Positions 48,116-59,693 are shown, counted from the stretch's first letter. The stretch is 64,000 nt of DNA from Plantago ovata (GCA_028274465.1 CM051455.1:127321462-127385461); one strand, 5' to 3'. Notes: generated by a model not told the origin, from the sequence alone. Made by a program: numbers and translations.

Positions 48116-50089
48116 CCAGCCACTGTTCTGAAGAAGGGGAGAGGAAAGAAAAACAAAAAAGGAAGGAAGAAGAAAGAACAAGGAAGGAAGAGGAATGAAA
48201 TTAAAAAGGAGAAACAAATGGTCTATTTGCAATAAAAATGCTAAGGCCATCACTACAAGAAATCAGCCATGTAGCGACGGAAGAGTTGCTACGGATGGGA
48301 TCCGTCGCTATTTAGCGACGGATCGCTACGGTTAGCGACGGATAAAGACGAACTGCGCTCTAAGCTCAGTTCGTCATTGGAAAGAGTCAATTCGGCATCA
48401 ACTTAGCGACGGATATTGCTCATCCGTCGCCAATTTAGAGACGGATAAATCTATCCGTCACTAACTATAGTTGACCAGAATAAAGAAAATGGGAAGTAAA
48501 AATAAAAATAAATAAATAGCGACGGATGGACTATCCGTCGCTATATTTCCAATAAACAGACGCGATCGTCTTCCTCCCCAGATCATTTCCCCATTTCTTC
48601 ATAACCCTAATCTCTTCTCCTTCTTCTCCTTCTCCCATCTCAAAAATTCACCACCACCACGGGTCGGCTCCACCCACGCCGCCACCACCACCACATCACA
48701 ACCACCACGACGTCTCATTTTCCTCTTCATTCTCTTCTCCATTTCTCCCCCAATTCAAACCCTAAACCTCTCCACCGACGCCATCACCGCCGGAGCCACC
48801 ACCGTCCACCGTCACTACCGGAGTCGACACCACCGCCTCCTCTTCTCCTCCCGATCTTTGTCCAATCGGTAAGTTCCTTCCTCTCATTCTCTCTTCTCAA
48901 TTTGAATTTCATTGTCAATTTCAATTTCTTGTCTTAATTCTTCTCTTTCAATTTCTTGTCTTAATTTATGTTAATTGAATATCATAATATTCTAGCCTAA
49001 ATCCAACCTTCGATTTGAACAGCCCCAAAGTAACCTTAATTTTTAACTGTAAATTGGTTAATATTCATGTAATATTCATGTTAAATGGAATTGAATATCA
49101 TAATATTCATGTTAATACCTTATTCATATTAAATTGGTTATTCATGCTTAATATGCATGATAAATTTGCTTTAAGTTAGTTCTGTTAAATTGCTTAAGTT
49201 AGTTCTGTTTTCATGTTACTATATTCATGCTTAATATTTATGTTAAATTTGCTTAATATTTTGTTAAATTTTGAATTAAGTTGGATTAAGTTTGATTAAT
49301 TAAAAAGATTAAAATTCTGCCTACTTAGTTCTGATAATTATAATTATGTTATATAAGCTATTAAGTGTGATGATGCTATTATAATCGGTTTCTGTGTGTT
49401 GGTAAGATTTTTCTTGGGCCCTAACTAATAATATATGCTTACTATCGACCAGTGAGCGTTACATTGGTTAAGTCTCATAGAAAAGTCTCCCCAACATTTA
49501 ATCGAACTGATTGTATTTGACTGAACACACATAAGAGTTTGTTTTTCATTTGTTTTTCATTGAAATGAACATGTGTGGTGATGATATACATATATTAGTT
49601 TGGAAGTGTTGGATTAGGCTTATATTGGGTGATAACTAATACTATACGTTTACTGTCGATCAGTAAGCGTTTTATTGGTTTGCACCCATTGGTAAGCCTT
49701 ACTGACATTTAAGCAAACTAATTGTATTTAACTGAACACCCATTGTGTTGTGAATGATTGTAGTAGGCAGACACCGTAATAAATGAACTTTATTTCCTGG
49801 TATCCATAGAGTAAACATTACAAATTTTCCTTGCTTTCCGAGTCCTCGTCTATACTTATTAAGTGACAATAAGTTAACTAACAATCAAGTGTAGTCGGGG
49901 TCTTGAAAAGCAAGGAAAGTTTGTATTGCGGTAATCATGTCATGCAAGGAAATGTTAGTTAAATATGATTTACATGTATAAAAATACAATCACATTGGCC
50001 TTCGAACACACCATCATTTCCGAGTCCTCGTCTGTACTTATTAAGTGACAACTTATTAACTGACAATAAGTTAACTAACAATCAAGACA

Positions 50090-50873
50090 ATGAACGTCGA
50101 TGGTCAAGCACAACCCCAGGGCGGCGACAATGGTCAAGCACTGCCCCAGGGCGGCGACAATGGGCTGCCTGTCTTGTCTGTTGGGCAGGGTTCCATGTAA
50201 GTTTTTCTACTTAAAGTTTGTATTAATTGTTTTTATATATAGTTGTGGGTATTCATAATTATTTTTTTAATATGTGTTACAGGTTTCACCCGCCTGAAGC
50301 TAATAGAAAGTTGGGTAACATCATCCGTAGAAGATTTCATACGCTTCCAGAGCCAGGGAGTGGGAGTGAAAGGTGGAGTACGCTTCCTATGTCCGCAAAG
50401 GAGCAGTTTTTCGAGGAATTGAAGGTACTTTATTTGTATTTAATAACTTTACGTCCGCATTCATGATGTTGGATAGGCGACGCCCATGATTATGTTAGAC
50501 CGCAACCTTAGGTTATTGAGTAGGCGGCGCTCACTTAAGTGTAACATTTAGGTAAATTGTATTTCATTTCACTTATATGTACATTGAATATATATTGCAG
50601 AACTACTACTATATGCCTCCTGCTCATATGGAGGAGTTGTGGAATGCGTTCCTGGTCCGAGGATCTAGCATCCACATGCATACGATGATGAGAGTCAAAA
50701 CTGACTGGAGCAAGGAGGGAAAATGGCCCCTATGGATTGACACGGCTTCTCGGCCGCTGTGGGAAGCGTACTAGAACCGGGACCCTCCCCTCATCCAGCC
50801 GCACCACCATGCTGGAGCTTTGGATGGGGTGGAGAATGCAGAGGCCGAGGAGAACGCAGAGGCAGAGGAGTAA
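50090..50873 (+). pseudogene. TNPA/Transposase_24-like gene of CACTA-2
   Basis: Exon 1 (50090-50196) encodes MNVDGQAQPQGGDNG and a second LPQGGDNG repeat. Exon 2 (50283-50424) encodes FHPPEANRKLGNIIRRRF, RWSTLPMSAKEQFFEELK. Exon 3 from 50601 encodes [39 protein letters not shown] and RPLWEAY. Exon 1 to 2 is joined in phase 2 and 2 to 3 in phase 0, with GT/AG borders. A TAG at 50772-50774 replaces the tryptophan of CACTA-1; downstream the frame stays open to TAA at 50871. The protein would be about 141 aa with this stop. The spacing of aromatic and basic residues is that of Transposase_24. It could bind CACTA ends and either help or compete in transposition; that is inference. Confidence 0.7.
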
Positions 50874-51104
50874 CTAGTAGTTTTAGTATTTTTAGTTTAT
50901 GTTCGTACATTGTAGGATTGCATCTCCGTACATTTTGAGATGCTCGTTTTTTATGTTTATGTTCGTACATTTTAGTATTTATGTATGTACAATTTTAGTT
51001 TGTTGAACAAAATTTATAGTTTCGTACCGTCAATCATCAAACATAAATCTCTGGCGCATTCAATTTTAACTCGAATAACAAACATTATTTGAAAACAATA
51101 ACAT

Positions 51105-51111
<7 letters not shown>

Positions 51112-51197
<86 letters not shown>

Positions 51198-51369
51198 CAT
51201 ATATATATGTATATATATATATATGTATATACATATATATATGTATATACATATATATATATATACATATATATATGTATATACATATATATATATATAC
51301 ATATATATATATGTATATACATATATATATATATATATATACATACATATGTATATATATATATGTATA
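51112..51369. repeat. (AT)n with GTATATAC interruptions, in CACTA-2
   Basis: About 78 bp of pure AT passes into ATATATGTATATACAT higher-order units. Position matches the microsatellite in CACTA-1, but this copy has evolved interruptions. Confidence 0.95.
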
Positions 51370-51861
51370 AAATATAGCGACGGATGACGGATAATCCATC
51401 GCTATTAGCACTTGGTCAGGGAAGGACACGTGTCCCATACATTTAGCGATGGTTAAACCCATCCGTCGCAAAATAATAGCGACGGATAATTTGTTCCGTC
51501 TCCATAATGGTCAACGACCACTAGGGAGACGGATAGGTTTATCCGTCGCTATTATTTTGCGACGGTTGGGTTTAACCGTCTCTTTTTGTTTTAGCGACGC
51601 TACTTTTCGCGACGTCCTATTTAGCGACGGACAATCCGTCGCTAATCGCCTTTAGCGACGGATCGCGAACATATAGCGACGGATGACATCCGTCGCTAAA
51701 ATCCGTTTTCCATATAGTGCATGTTTGGTCTAAATTTCCATTTAGTTTGTTCAATGGAAGAAACTGATTTTGGACCTATATGTAATAGATTGACTAAGAG
51801 GGGGTTAGACATAATTAGAGTGTCCAGTAGGGGTAGTGTATGTAAAATTCCCTAATAAAAA

Positions 51862-53812
51862 TTGGTAAGTGGATTTTAAAACTTTCTATATTTGGATTAG
51901 GAATTTTGTAATAGAATGCAAAAGATTGAAACCTGAAAAGTTATTAATGAAATGGGAGAAGTAAAATTTATCCATCATGATTCATGCCAAATGGGCAGCA
52001 ATCATCCCATTGGTTAATTGGTTAATATTCTTTATTAAAGAGCAATTTGCAAATTTCAAACATTATAAATTTATGGGGTAGTTTCATTTTACCTTATATT
52101 GTCACTTCTAATTCAATTTATCCCTAGCTCCCTGTTTAACTCAGAAAGCTTATCCCAAATCATTTTTCAAGAACATGACAAGAAAGAAGTGCTACACTAT
52201 ATTATGTTAGCATGGATTAATAGGAGAATTAGAAATGAAAAGGTCTTCCAAAATCTGGAATTTGATTTTTACAAAGCAAAATAAAATTCTACAATTTTTT
52301 AAGAGATCAAGAAAGTACCTACCCGAAAGCCAATCCTACCATTACTAAAACAATTCATTGCCATTGGAATCCTCCTCCTCTCGGCTAATACTGCTTAAAT
52401 ATTGATGGTTCTTTTGACCCAACAAATGGTTTAGCTGGTGGTGGTGCTCTCATAATAAACCACCATGGAAACTGCCTAATTGCAGCCGCACAATTCTTGG
52501 GAAAATCGTTTGCTCTAATGACAGAATTCTATGCCCCGAAACTAGGACTTACATTATGTTCAAAAATTCATTGTACAAAGATTATAATCCAGACTGATTC
52601 TCAGACACTTCTTAAATGTTTTGACAGGGGGAATGCAGCAGGAGTGCATCAAATCGCACTGCTTCAGGACGCACTTAGGGAGATCCTACATCACCTAAAA
52701 GCGCCTCCTCCAGGCTCCAGAAGCGCTCAAATCGCGCTCCCACGCTTTGGGAGCGCGAAGCGCCTTCGAGCGCGATCTAAGATTTCTTAGAACGCGCACT
52801 AATCAAACCTTAGAGCGTCATCTATAAACCACCTAAAATTGTACAGAGAGATGGAGAGAGAGGATTTTGGGGCTTCTTTGAACTCTTCTCAACCTCTAAA
52901 TTCAGTAAATCAGAGCTCAAAACTTTAAAAACTAGCCTGACCTTGATTGGGAGAGACGATTTATAGTTAAAAATCGAATCGAGATGGATTAGCGGCAAGA
53001 TGTGAAGATGATGTTGAGGAAGATGAAGCACAACGACCAACCGGAGCGCACGGCAACGGAGCTTTTATGTCAGATGAAGTGCAAGCTTCTACGGAGGGGA
53101 GGGCGTAAGTGAAGCTGAACTGGATAGTAAAAATGAGGCGGCGATCATCGTAAATCTTTGTTAATGGAAGAAAGGATATATTTGTTGTTTTGATATGATG
53201 GAGGAATAAGACATATTTATCCTCCACATATTCTTCCACCTTAGCATTTAGATAAGGCATAGGCTAATAGAACTATTTGTTTATGTTGGGTGGTGGTTTT
53301 AAATTAAAGTATATTGCTAGTTTGCTACTACTATTATGCATGACAGTTCGATTCTTGACTGTAATTCTTAGGGGCTATAAATGATGTAGCATATTTGAAA
53401 TAAATATGTTACAGTTTACTGTATATTTGGATACTTGTACTTGGAACTATATTTTTTATTGAAGAACATTATTAATTTACATATAAAATATATTTTTAAA
53501 TAATTAATAATAGGCGCTCTAAGACGTCCGCACTTTCTATATTTTTAGGAAATTGACGCTTTTGCGCTTCCGCTTCCGCTCGCGGTGATCTTGGGGAGAT
53601 CAGTCAGCTGGAAGATGCCAAGATGGAGTTTTTTTTATAGAAAATGTAATAGAGCTGTAGACATGCTAGCTAATGAGGAAAGAAAAAAAACCTTTAGAAG
53701 ACCGGCACAAACGGCGAATTCTTTTCAATACTTTTGTTTGGGATATATGTTCTCATCTTGGCTTTGTAATATTTTAAATTCAGACTTCTTTGCTACTTAT
53801 CTTAGAATGTAA
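51862..53812 (+). pseudogene. LINE 3' remnant: linker and RNase H domain, split by an insertion
   Basis: SQIIFQEHDKKEVLHY and AWINRRIRNEKVFQN (about 52150-52260) look like the zf-RVT to RNase H linker of plant L1 ORF2. YCLNIDGSFDPTNGLAGGGA (about 52395-52455), the MTEFYAPKLGL helix and IIIQTDSQTLLKCF are RNase H; DALREI continues after the insertion as SQLEDAKMEF and YRKCNRAVDMLANE (about 53600-53680). Several frame changes are present. Left limit of the LINE is uncertain. Confidence 0.7.
52686..53593. mobile_element. hAT-like non-autonomous element, 908 bp
   Basis: The 8-bp TSD GGGAGATC lies at 52678-52685 and 53594-53601, and removing the insert plus one TSD rejoins the RNase H reading frame. 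The ends are short imperfect inverted repeats: CTACATCACC and, complemented, CAAGATCACC (8 of 10). Near the ends are GCGC-rich words (AAGCGCCTCC, GCGCTTCCGCTTCCGCTC). No transposase. An 8-bp TSD and C(T/A)A ends fit hAT. Confidence 0.75.
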
Positions 53813-54009
53813 CCGAACCAACTTCGTATTAATGCATTTTCTATTTTCGAAATAAAAAACCACCACAACCTCAAAATGCGTGTTACAATATTCAGAAAAT
53901 TATTACAACTCACACCCAAATTTACTGTCAATGTTTTTGGATTTTTTCTCCTTTACACCCAACATTTTAAATAAAGTTGCAATAAATCATACACTTTTGA
54001 CAATTTACA

Positions 54010-54215
54010 CTGCAAGGCACACAAAGTTTATGTGTATGACACGAGTAATGTATATGTGTCAGACACATAAACGTTTATATGTCAAACACACAAAGTTTAT
54101 GTGTATGACACGAGTAATGTGTATATGTCAGACAAACTTTGTGTATGACACGAGTAATGTGTATATGTCAGACACATAAACATTTTGTGTGTCTGACACA
54201 TAGACATTCACAATT
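54010..54215. repeat. Tandem/inverted repeat of GTGTATGACACGAGTAATGT
   Basis: Three copies of TGTGTATGACACGAGTAATG, spaced unevenly, mix with GTCAGACACATAAAC and its inverse GTGTGTCTGACACATAG. Potential hairpins form between the last two. Confidence 0.75.
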
Positions 54216-54424
54216 TTTTAAAATGTTTTTAAATTTAAGGGTTTCTAAATTTAATAGATATGAAGTTGAATTTTACTTTTTTTTTTATTGTTTATTTCTT
54301 CTCTCTACTTAAAAATAAAAAAAATAAAAATAATAAAGAAAAACAGATTGGACGATTGGAGTCCAATCTGGAAACTCATAAAACAAAAGGTAAAAAATAA
54401 AAATAAAATAAAATAAAAAATTCA

Positions 54425-54478
54425 AAAAATAAGAACAGATCGGAGCTTCCATGGAAGCTCCGATCTGTTCTTATTTTT
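54425..54478. repeat. 54-bp perfect palindrome
   Basis: Arms of 27 bp are exact inverse complements around the A|T between 54451 and 54452; the core is GGAGCTTCCATGGAAGCTCC. The left arm starts AAAAATAAGAACAG and the right ends CTGTTCTTATTTTT. Confidence 0.97.
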
Positions 54479-54563
54479 AATTTTTTTCGTTCTTTTTTAA
54501 TAAAGAAGATAGAAATTACATATTAAAAAACACTTTCTCTCTCTAGGATTTTTTCTCTCTGAG

Positions 54564-55113
54564 ATGACCGGAAAAAAGAAGCGTGGTCGACCGCCCAAAG
54601 TCACCTGCGACGTTCAATCTAACCCAGTCCAGATGCCGATTATTTCTCCGATCCAGACTAATCGGCAGGGGGGTGGGGAGTGATCCTATTCTGAGAGATG
54701 TGAGAATTTCCCCAAATAATAGCCCAAGTGAGGCACCGGTTTCAGTACTTACAGCTACGGTATCTCCGGTTGTATCTACCCCGGTGGTTGCTCCGCCAAG
54801 CTTGGCAACGGTTATTCCGGCCAGCCTTGGAGATGCGAATAGGATAGGTGACCAACACACTGCTAGGCGCTTGACTTGGTCGGGAAATCAACAAGAGCGG
54901 CGGCCAGAGAGTCAAGTGACTGCAACGGCGGAAGAGGATGTCCCAGGGGTGGTGCCTGAGGTTCGAGCAGAGCCAGAGCTGGAGGATAACCAAGAGGCAG
55001 CACAAGGTCAGGGGTCCTACGCTGACGCAGTTTGGGGAAATCGTTTGGCTGGTAACGGTTTTGATTTAGAATATATTGTGCCTAAAGTTGATGAGACAGG
55101 AATATGTGTGTCT
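54564..55113 (+). pseudogene. LINE ORF1 N-terminal part, cut by LTR
   Basis: ATG at 54564 gives MTGKKKRGRPPKV, with a KRGRPPK AT-hook-like patch. A frame change near 54670 leads into a Pro/Val/Thr-rich region, then SYADAVWGNRLAGNGFDLEY, resembling the segment just before DUF4283 in plant LINE ORF1. The frame runs into the LTR at 55114; residues after GICVS are LTR-derived. A start outside a LINE cannot be excluded, as no RT is attached. Confidence 0.5.
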
Positions 55114-55905
55114 TGTAAGAAAATACGGTCAGAATTACCCTTAGGGTAGTGCATCAGAATTTCAAAATTTTCTTAACACGCATACTAAATTGATCATGCA
55201 TATAACATATATTGAAACACATCAGTTAGAAGACTTACAATACTCCAAAAGCAAGAATTAAAACAGAATCGATAGCCCAATCGATATGATCTTCGTAATA
55301 GTCCGGTGTATCCTTCTTCTTCGTTGAAGTCGAAGATATCTAATATTCTTTCCTGAATATCTGCAAGACAATAAAGGTTAATTTCCACAGCTCCTGTGAA
55401 CCTCAACCTTGATATCCACGGATGAACAGCTTATCGAGAGAATGCTAGGATATTCTCGAGTCAAACTCGGTTGACCAGAGAGAGAGGGGCGGCGTCGGCA
55501 GTGGCTAGAGGTAGGAGGGAGAGAGCTTTTTCTTGAGAGAATAGAAGAGTCAATAGAAGTCACTAGAAGTCTAAGAAACATTCTTTAAGACTCATAAAAC
55601 GAATAAGAATTCTAATTCTTATTGCACAAGTAAACATTTGTGTCTAGATTCATTCCCTAATTAAATCATAACTCAATTAGGAAAACTTGCCCCTTAAGTT
55701 TGAATGGAGGAAGGAGTTTGACTCCTTCCTCCTTCACCCATTCGGCCGCGCCTATGGAGGGAGTATGTGGGTCCCACTTTTGGGACCCACATGCAAGTCC
55801 AAGGCAATTCTAACTCTATTAGATTTTTCCATATGCATATATTAATCTTTAATTAATATATCCTTTTGAGTCCATAACTTTTTAAACCTAGTTATCGGCT
55901 CTAAT
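55114..55905 (-). mobile_element. LTR family A fragment, minus orientation
   Basis: Starts TGTAAGAAAATACGGTCAG, the complement of the end of the 29642-31734 LTR, and continues through matching blocks (CTTCGTTGAAGTCGAAGATAT, TCTGCAAGACAATAA, CCTTGATATCC). It fades out after about 55880, so only the 3' third of the LTR is here. Confidence 0.75.
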
Positions 55906-56261
55906 AACATAATGAACCACCTTATGCCATCAATTACAAAAAGGACCACGAACTTGACCAATTCACGCTCTAGGCACTATTCCTTTTTCAGTTTTTAAGC
56001 AAGCCAAACAACCTTAGTATTTAAAAAAAAAAAATTAAAAATAACAAAAATAAAAATGATAAAATAAAATAAAAATAATAAAAATAATTTTAAAAAAATC
56101 TTCTTTTTCTCTAGCTTCGGTACCGGAAAATGTGGTACCGGAGATCCATCAAGCTCTGGTCGGAACTGTGCAAGCTCCGGCCAGAGCTTGCAAAGCTCCG
56201 ATCGGAGCTATGCCGGCTCCGATCTGGAGTTCAAAACTCCATATCGGAGCCTGCCTAGCTC
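55906..56261. repeat. Short TCGGAGCT/AGCTCCG array and A-rich tract
   Basis: Roughly ten half-sites (GCTCCGGCC, AGCTCCGATCGGAGCT, GCTCCGATC) in 56140-56261, plus GGTACCGGAAAATGTGGTACCGG. It resembles 47832-48115 on a smaller scale. It stops abruptly at CACTA-4 sequence. Confidence 0.75.
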
Positions 56262-56472
56262 CGACAACTTATTAAGTGACAATAAGTTAACTAACAATCA
56301 AGTGTAGTCGGGGTCTTGAAAAGCAAGGAAAGTTTGTATTGCGGTAATCATGTAATATATTCGTAAGAAGTTGTATATATACTCACCTTAAGATAAGTTA
56401 TTTGACAAGTTAGACTTTATTTTTTGTTACAAATTATCATGGTTCAAACTTCAATTTTATGCGTACAGACAA

Positions 56473-57042
56473 TGAACGTCGATGGCCCAGACGTGTTTGC
56501 AAACCTGCCGGATGATGGGTACACGGGGGAGGTGTACATGGCGGGTGAGCGGGTGAATGGCAAGCTCGTCGTCTGGCCCATGCATGGGCATGTGTAAGTA
56601 CATGAATAGGTCTTTACTTGGTATTGTATGTTCTATTTAGTTGGATTAATTTGTGTATGTTATTGTAACAGGTTGATGCCGAGGGATGCTGCAAACTTCA
56701 TCAGCAAGGAATCCACGAAGAAAGTGGCTCTCCCACCACTTGGAGCCCAGTGGCATACTTTCACTTCGGAGCGGAAGGCGGAGATTTGGAATGCTCTGGA
56801 GGTTAGTAATCTTTCTTCTTCTCTTATGGTTTAAGTGGTATGTTCTCAATTACTTGGGTGATATGTTAGTCACTGTGTGTTAGTTGAAAATAGGACAATG
56901 TGCAATTGTTTGGGTGATATGTTAGTCACCGTGTGTTAGTTGAAATAGGACAATGTGGAATTGTTTGGGTGATGTTAGTCACCGTGTTATATATATGTTA
57001 GTCTGAATTTTGTATACTTTCTGAAATGTAGGAGAAGTTCTT
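56473..57042 (+). pseudogene. TNPA/Transposase_24-like gene of CACTA-4 (5' exons)
   Basis: Exon 1 from ATG 56473 encodes MNVDGPDVFANLPDDGYTGE and ERVNGKLVVWPMHGHV; exon 2 (about 56671-56802) encodes LMPRDAANFISKESTKKVAL and HTFTSERKAEIWNALE; exon 3 begins EKFF just before the LTR insertion. It continues at 63698 as FFLPNKFKSELWSAFEHEGS, followed by a stop, with KPGWIGEEEWSLWKQYWED and a stop near 63866. This copy supplies the 5' exons that are damaged in CACTA-3. The insertion and stops make it a pseudogene. Confidence 0.7.
56845..56990. repeat. 55-bp minisatellite of CACTA-4 (about 2.5 copies)
   Basis: Same unit as 44525-44714 (GGGTGATATGTTAGTCAC), one fewer copy and a short deletion in the last unit. 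Confidence 0.9.
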
Positions 57043-58222
57043 TGATGAACCGGAATTTGTCAGATTCTAATTAATCAAATAAATTTGTTTTTAGCCAAAG
57101 GCAATTCACAACTACAACGAAAACCGTAACGTAGCAGTAAAATAAGCTCGAGTGTCGATCTCTGAGGACTATAACTAGCTTTATCTAATCTAACTTAAAC
57201 TATAAAATCAACAGACGACTTAGCACAGGTTTTTCTTATCAAGATAATGGAGGTTAGTGATAGTATGATCATTCAAAGCATAGCAGGTTATTAATCATGC
57301 ATGAAGTACCCGATCGTTTTGCATAGAGATCTTTGATCATGAATTGTCCAATGTGTTCCGTTTTATTCAACACTACGAAGATAGAGGGCTTAGATAGATT
57401 AAAGAAATAAAGCAATAACTCAAAGTCTGATTCGCTTTACCGCCATCAGCATAATTAATAACCCTTCGCTAAGAAATCACATACTATCACCAACGATAGA
57501 TTTAGCTACTCATAGATGTCATGCAATCAACAGAAATCATAGCAAGATTGAATGAAAACATGTTGAAAGATAAATAAATATAAATAGAAAAATCTGAGAT
57601 ACAATGTTACCGAAGGTTGTCAATCTCCGAAGAATCGTGATCTCGCAAGCTCCAAATCGATAAGAAAAAGTATCTCCTATGCTAGGAATTTCCAGAACAG
57701 GCTCTGGAGAATTCTTCCCTAAAACTAATGAGAAATGTATGAAAAAAGGTCTGAGAAAGTATGAAAAACGGAGAAAACTGAGCAATTATATATAGGGGTT
57801 CGGAACATGTGGGGCGAGTCGCCCCACACACCGGGCGAATCGCCTGGTGTGGGGCGAATCGCCTGGGAGTGTCAGTCGGCGGCCGACGCGTTTCCGACGC
57901 GTTTTTGGATTTCTTTTCCTTTTCGGATTCGGTTTTTGCCTTCTAGTGACCTTTTAGCCTTCAGACTCGACCCCTAGACTTCAAATCCTATCCGAAATCT
58001 TCTAGATACTCCAAAAATGTTCCCGGAACACCAATTCTTCGTTCTCTTCCATATAATTGCCCGGAAAACCACGTTTTTCACCTAAAACCTGTAAAATGCA
58101 AACTAAAGGGAAACGTGACACTATTCTAATAAAATGCACTATAATATAGCTAAATTAACATAGAGGATAGCTAAATTAGGTGAAAAAAGACTCGAATGAA
58201 GGTGTAAAATACACGTTCATCA
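57043..58222 (-). repeat. 3' LTR of the gag-only element
   Basis: 1180 bp. In its own orientation a GGCGAATCGCC palindrome array (about 57810-57866) lies directly upstream of a TATA box (TATATATAA, complement of about 57787-57796). It differs from the 5' LTR by scattered substitutions and small indels. Confidence 0.93.
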
Positions 58223-58236
58223 AACTCCCCAAACCG
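58223..58236 (-). promoter_or_regulatory. Polypurine tract
   Basis: Minus strand GGTTTGGGGAGTTT abuts the LTR start TGATGAAC and would prime plus-strand DNA synthesis. The same GGTTTGGGGAGG word recurs inside the element near 59010, 59125 and 59575. Confidence 0.7.
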
Positions 58237-59693
58237 AACCTTTGCTTGTCCTCAAGCAACTAAGCTAGACTCTAATGCAAAAAACAATGCAACACAAAAA
58301 ATGGAGTCTCATGCCAAATGAAATGAACTAATTTATTGAATCTATCAAAAAACTTATGAACAAAAACCATACAAATCATAACATGGATATTGGTTGAAGA
58401 ATGCCTCGATTGACTCATACACATTCACATAAGCACTTATGTCAAACAAGATAGTCTCTCGTAACATTCTCTACCTGGACCTAGTCAGTGACGACGTAAT
58501 GAAACATGTTAAAATACGAATGGTTGTCCCGTGCCTATGAAACTGAGGACTTACTATTGTTCACCAAGTTAAGACTTTTCCTCAAAGAGGTCGAACCAAT
58601 ACTGGCTCTCATCAAACGAAGGAGGGTTCCCTAAAAAAGATAACACTCCCCTATTCTACCCATCTCTCAAGCAAAGCCTTAAGCTATTCACCACTTCCTG
58701 AATGGCAGGACGAGGGTGGTCTAGAACAGATGACACTCAAACAAACAAAAGACAAAAAATACAACTCGATTACGAACATTACAAGAATTGAAAAATGAGA
58801 CAAACACTTGGCTAAACTGCTTTTGGCTTCTTTTTTTTTTACCCTTCTTTGCTTTTTTCGGGTCTTTTTTTTTTTTTTTCTTTTTTTTTCTTTTCCAGTT
58901 TTTTTTTCTTTTTTTCTGGAATTTTTCTTTTTCTTCTTTTTTTTCGATTTTTTTTAGCCAGCAATAGCACAACGAAAAAGAAATTAAAATGACACACAAA
59001 CGACCTCCCCAAACCTATTCGAAAGAATAGGTTGGAGTACTAAATTTACGAAAAAGGAAAATAAACTCACAACACACACTTAAAAATCGAAAATCAAGTC
59101 TAATGAAATCGTAACCCCCTCCCCAAACCTATTCGAAAGAATAGGTTGCAAACAAAGGATCACACAATCTCACACTACCTCCTTCCTAGGCATTTAGCAA
59201 TCTCAAAGCAAGGTGAAGACTTGTTGCCTCTTAGGTACATAATTACTCGGGAAAACAACCATAAGATCCTACCATGCATCACCCAATTAGAAAGGCCTTC
59301 GTGAACCGCAGTAGAGAAAACACCACTAAGTGATGTCGAGACTACCAAGCTTAACTAAGTGCAACATAAATGTGACAAGCCAAGCGAGAAAAACCTCAAA
59401 CATATTCATAGAGATGAATCATATGATTAACGTCATAATTAGACTATACTAGGATGAATGTAGTGTATGCAACTAGATACTAAGAAAGCGGTAAACGTGC
59501 AAATGCAAACAAAAGGTCTCACGAGTAATCATAAGCAAAACAAGTATAGAAATACCCAGCGATAACCCCCCCCCCCCCAAACCTGAACGTCGTCGCTCGT
59601 CCCGAACGTCGAAAGTGGATTAGAAGGTGAAAGCTATCTTGTATATGTGACCTATATTACTCAATCAAACTCGTGAGAAAACAAAACAAGTGA
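58237..59693 (-). other. Non-coding internal region of the gag-only element
   Basis: No pol frame on either strand. It holds a T-rich tract (58825-58950; A/G-rich in element orientation), two identical hairpins AACCTATTCGAAAGAATAGG (59012-59033 and 59126-59147) and a C-run (about 59567-59577). A lysine-rich frame over the T-rich tract is an artefact. Confidence 0.75.

Larger units (their letters stand above)
48251..51719 (+). mobile_element. CACTA element CACTA-2, non-autonomous
   Basis: Starts CACTACAAGAAATCAGCC and ends TTTTCCATATAGTG, with TSD CAT at 48248-48250 and 51720-51722. Subterminal AGCGACGGAT arrays are at 48277-48545 and 51377-51705. It is collinear in reverse with CACTA-1. It encodes the better-preserved copy of the MNVDGQ TNPA-like gene and no TNPD. 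Length is 3469 bp. Confidence 0.95.
47434..51852. mobile_element. Mutator-like non-autonomous element, split by CACTA-2
   Basis: Ends are inverted: GGGTTTCTTACATATACTACCC on the left and, complemented, GGGAATTTTACATACACTACCC on the right (about 18 of 22 match). Flanks TAATGAAAA (47425-47433) and TAATAAAAA (51853-51861) match at 8 of 9, the TSD length of Mutator-like elements. Without CACTA-2 and its TSD it is about 0.95 kb with no ORF. Its main content is the TCGGAGCT array. Confidence 0.7.
56262..57042 (+). mobile_element. CACTA-4, internal part, 5' end missing (left half)
   Basis: ACTTATTAAGTGACAATAAG and the following about 95 bp match 49854-49940 of CACTA-2, so the element is broken inside its first intron. 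It carries coding exons and is split at 57042 by an LTR retrotransposon; it resumes at 63703. No TIR or subterminal array is visible on the left. Confidence 0.8.

Noticed and set aside
58721..58999. Lysine-rich frame that might encode a basic protein
   Set aside because: It is the translation of a T-rich tract on the other strand within the non-coding part of the gag-only element.
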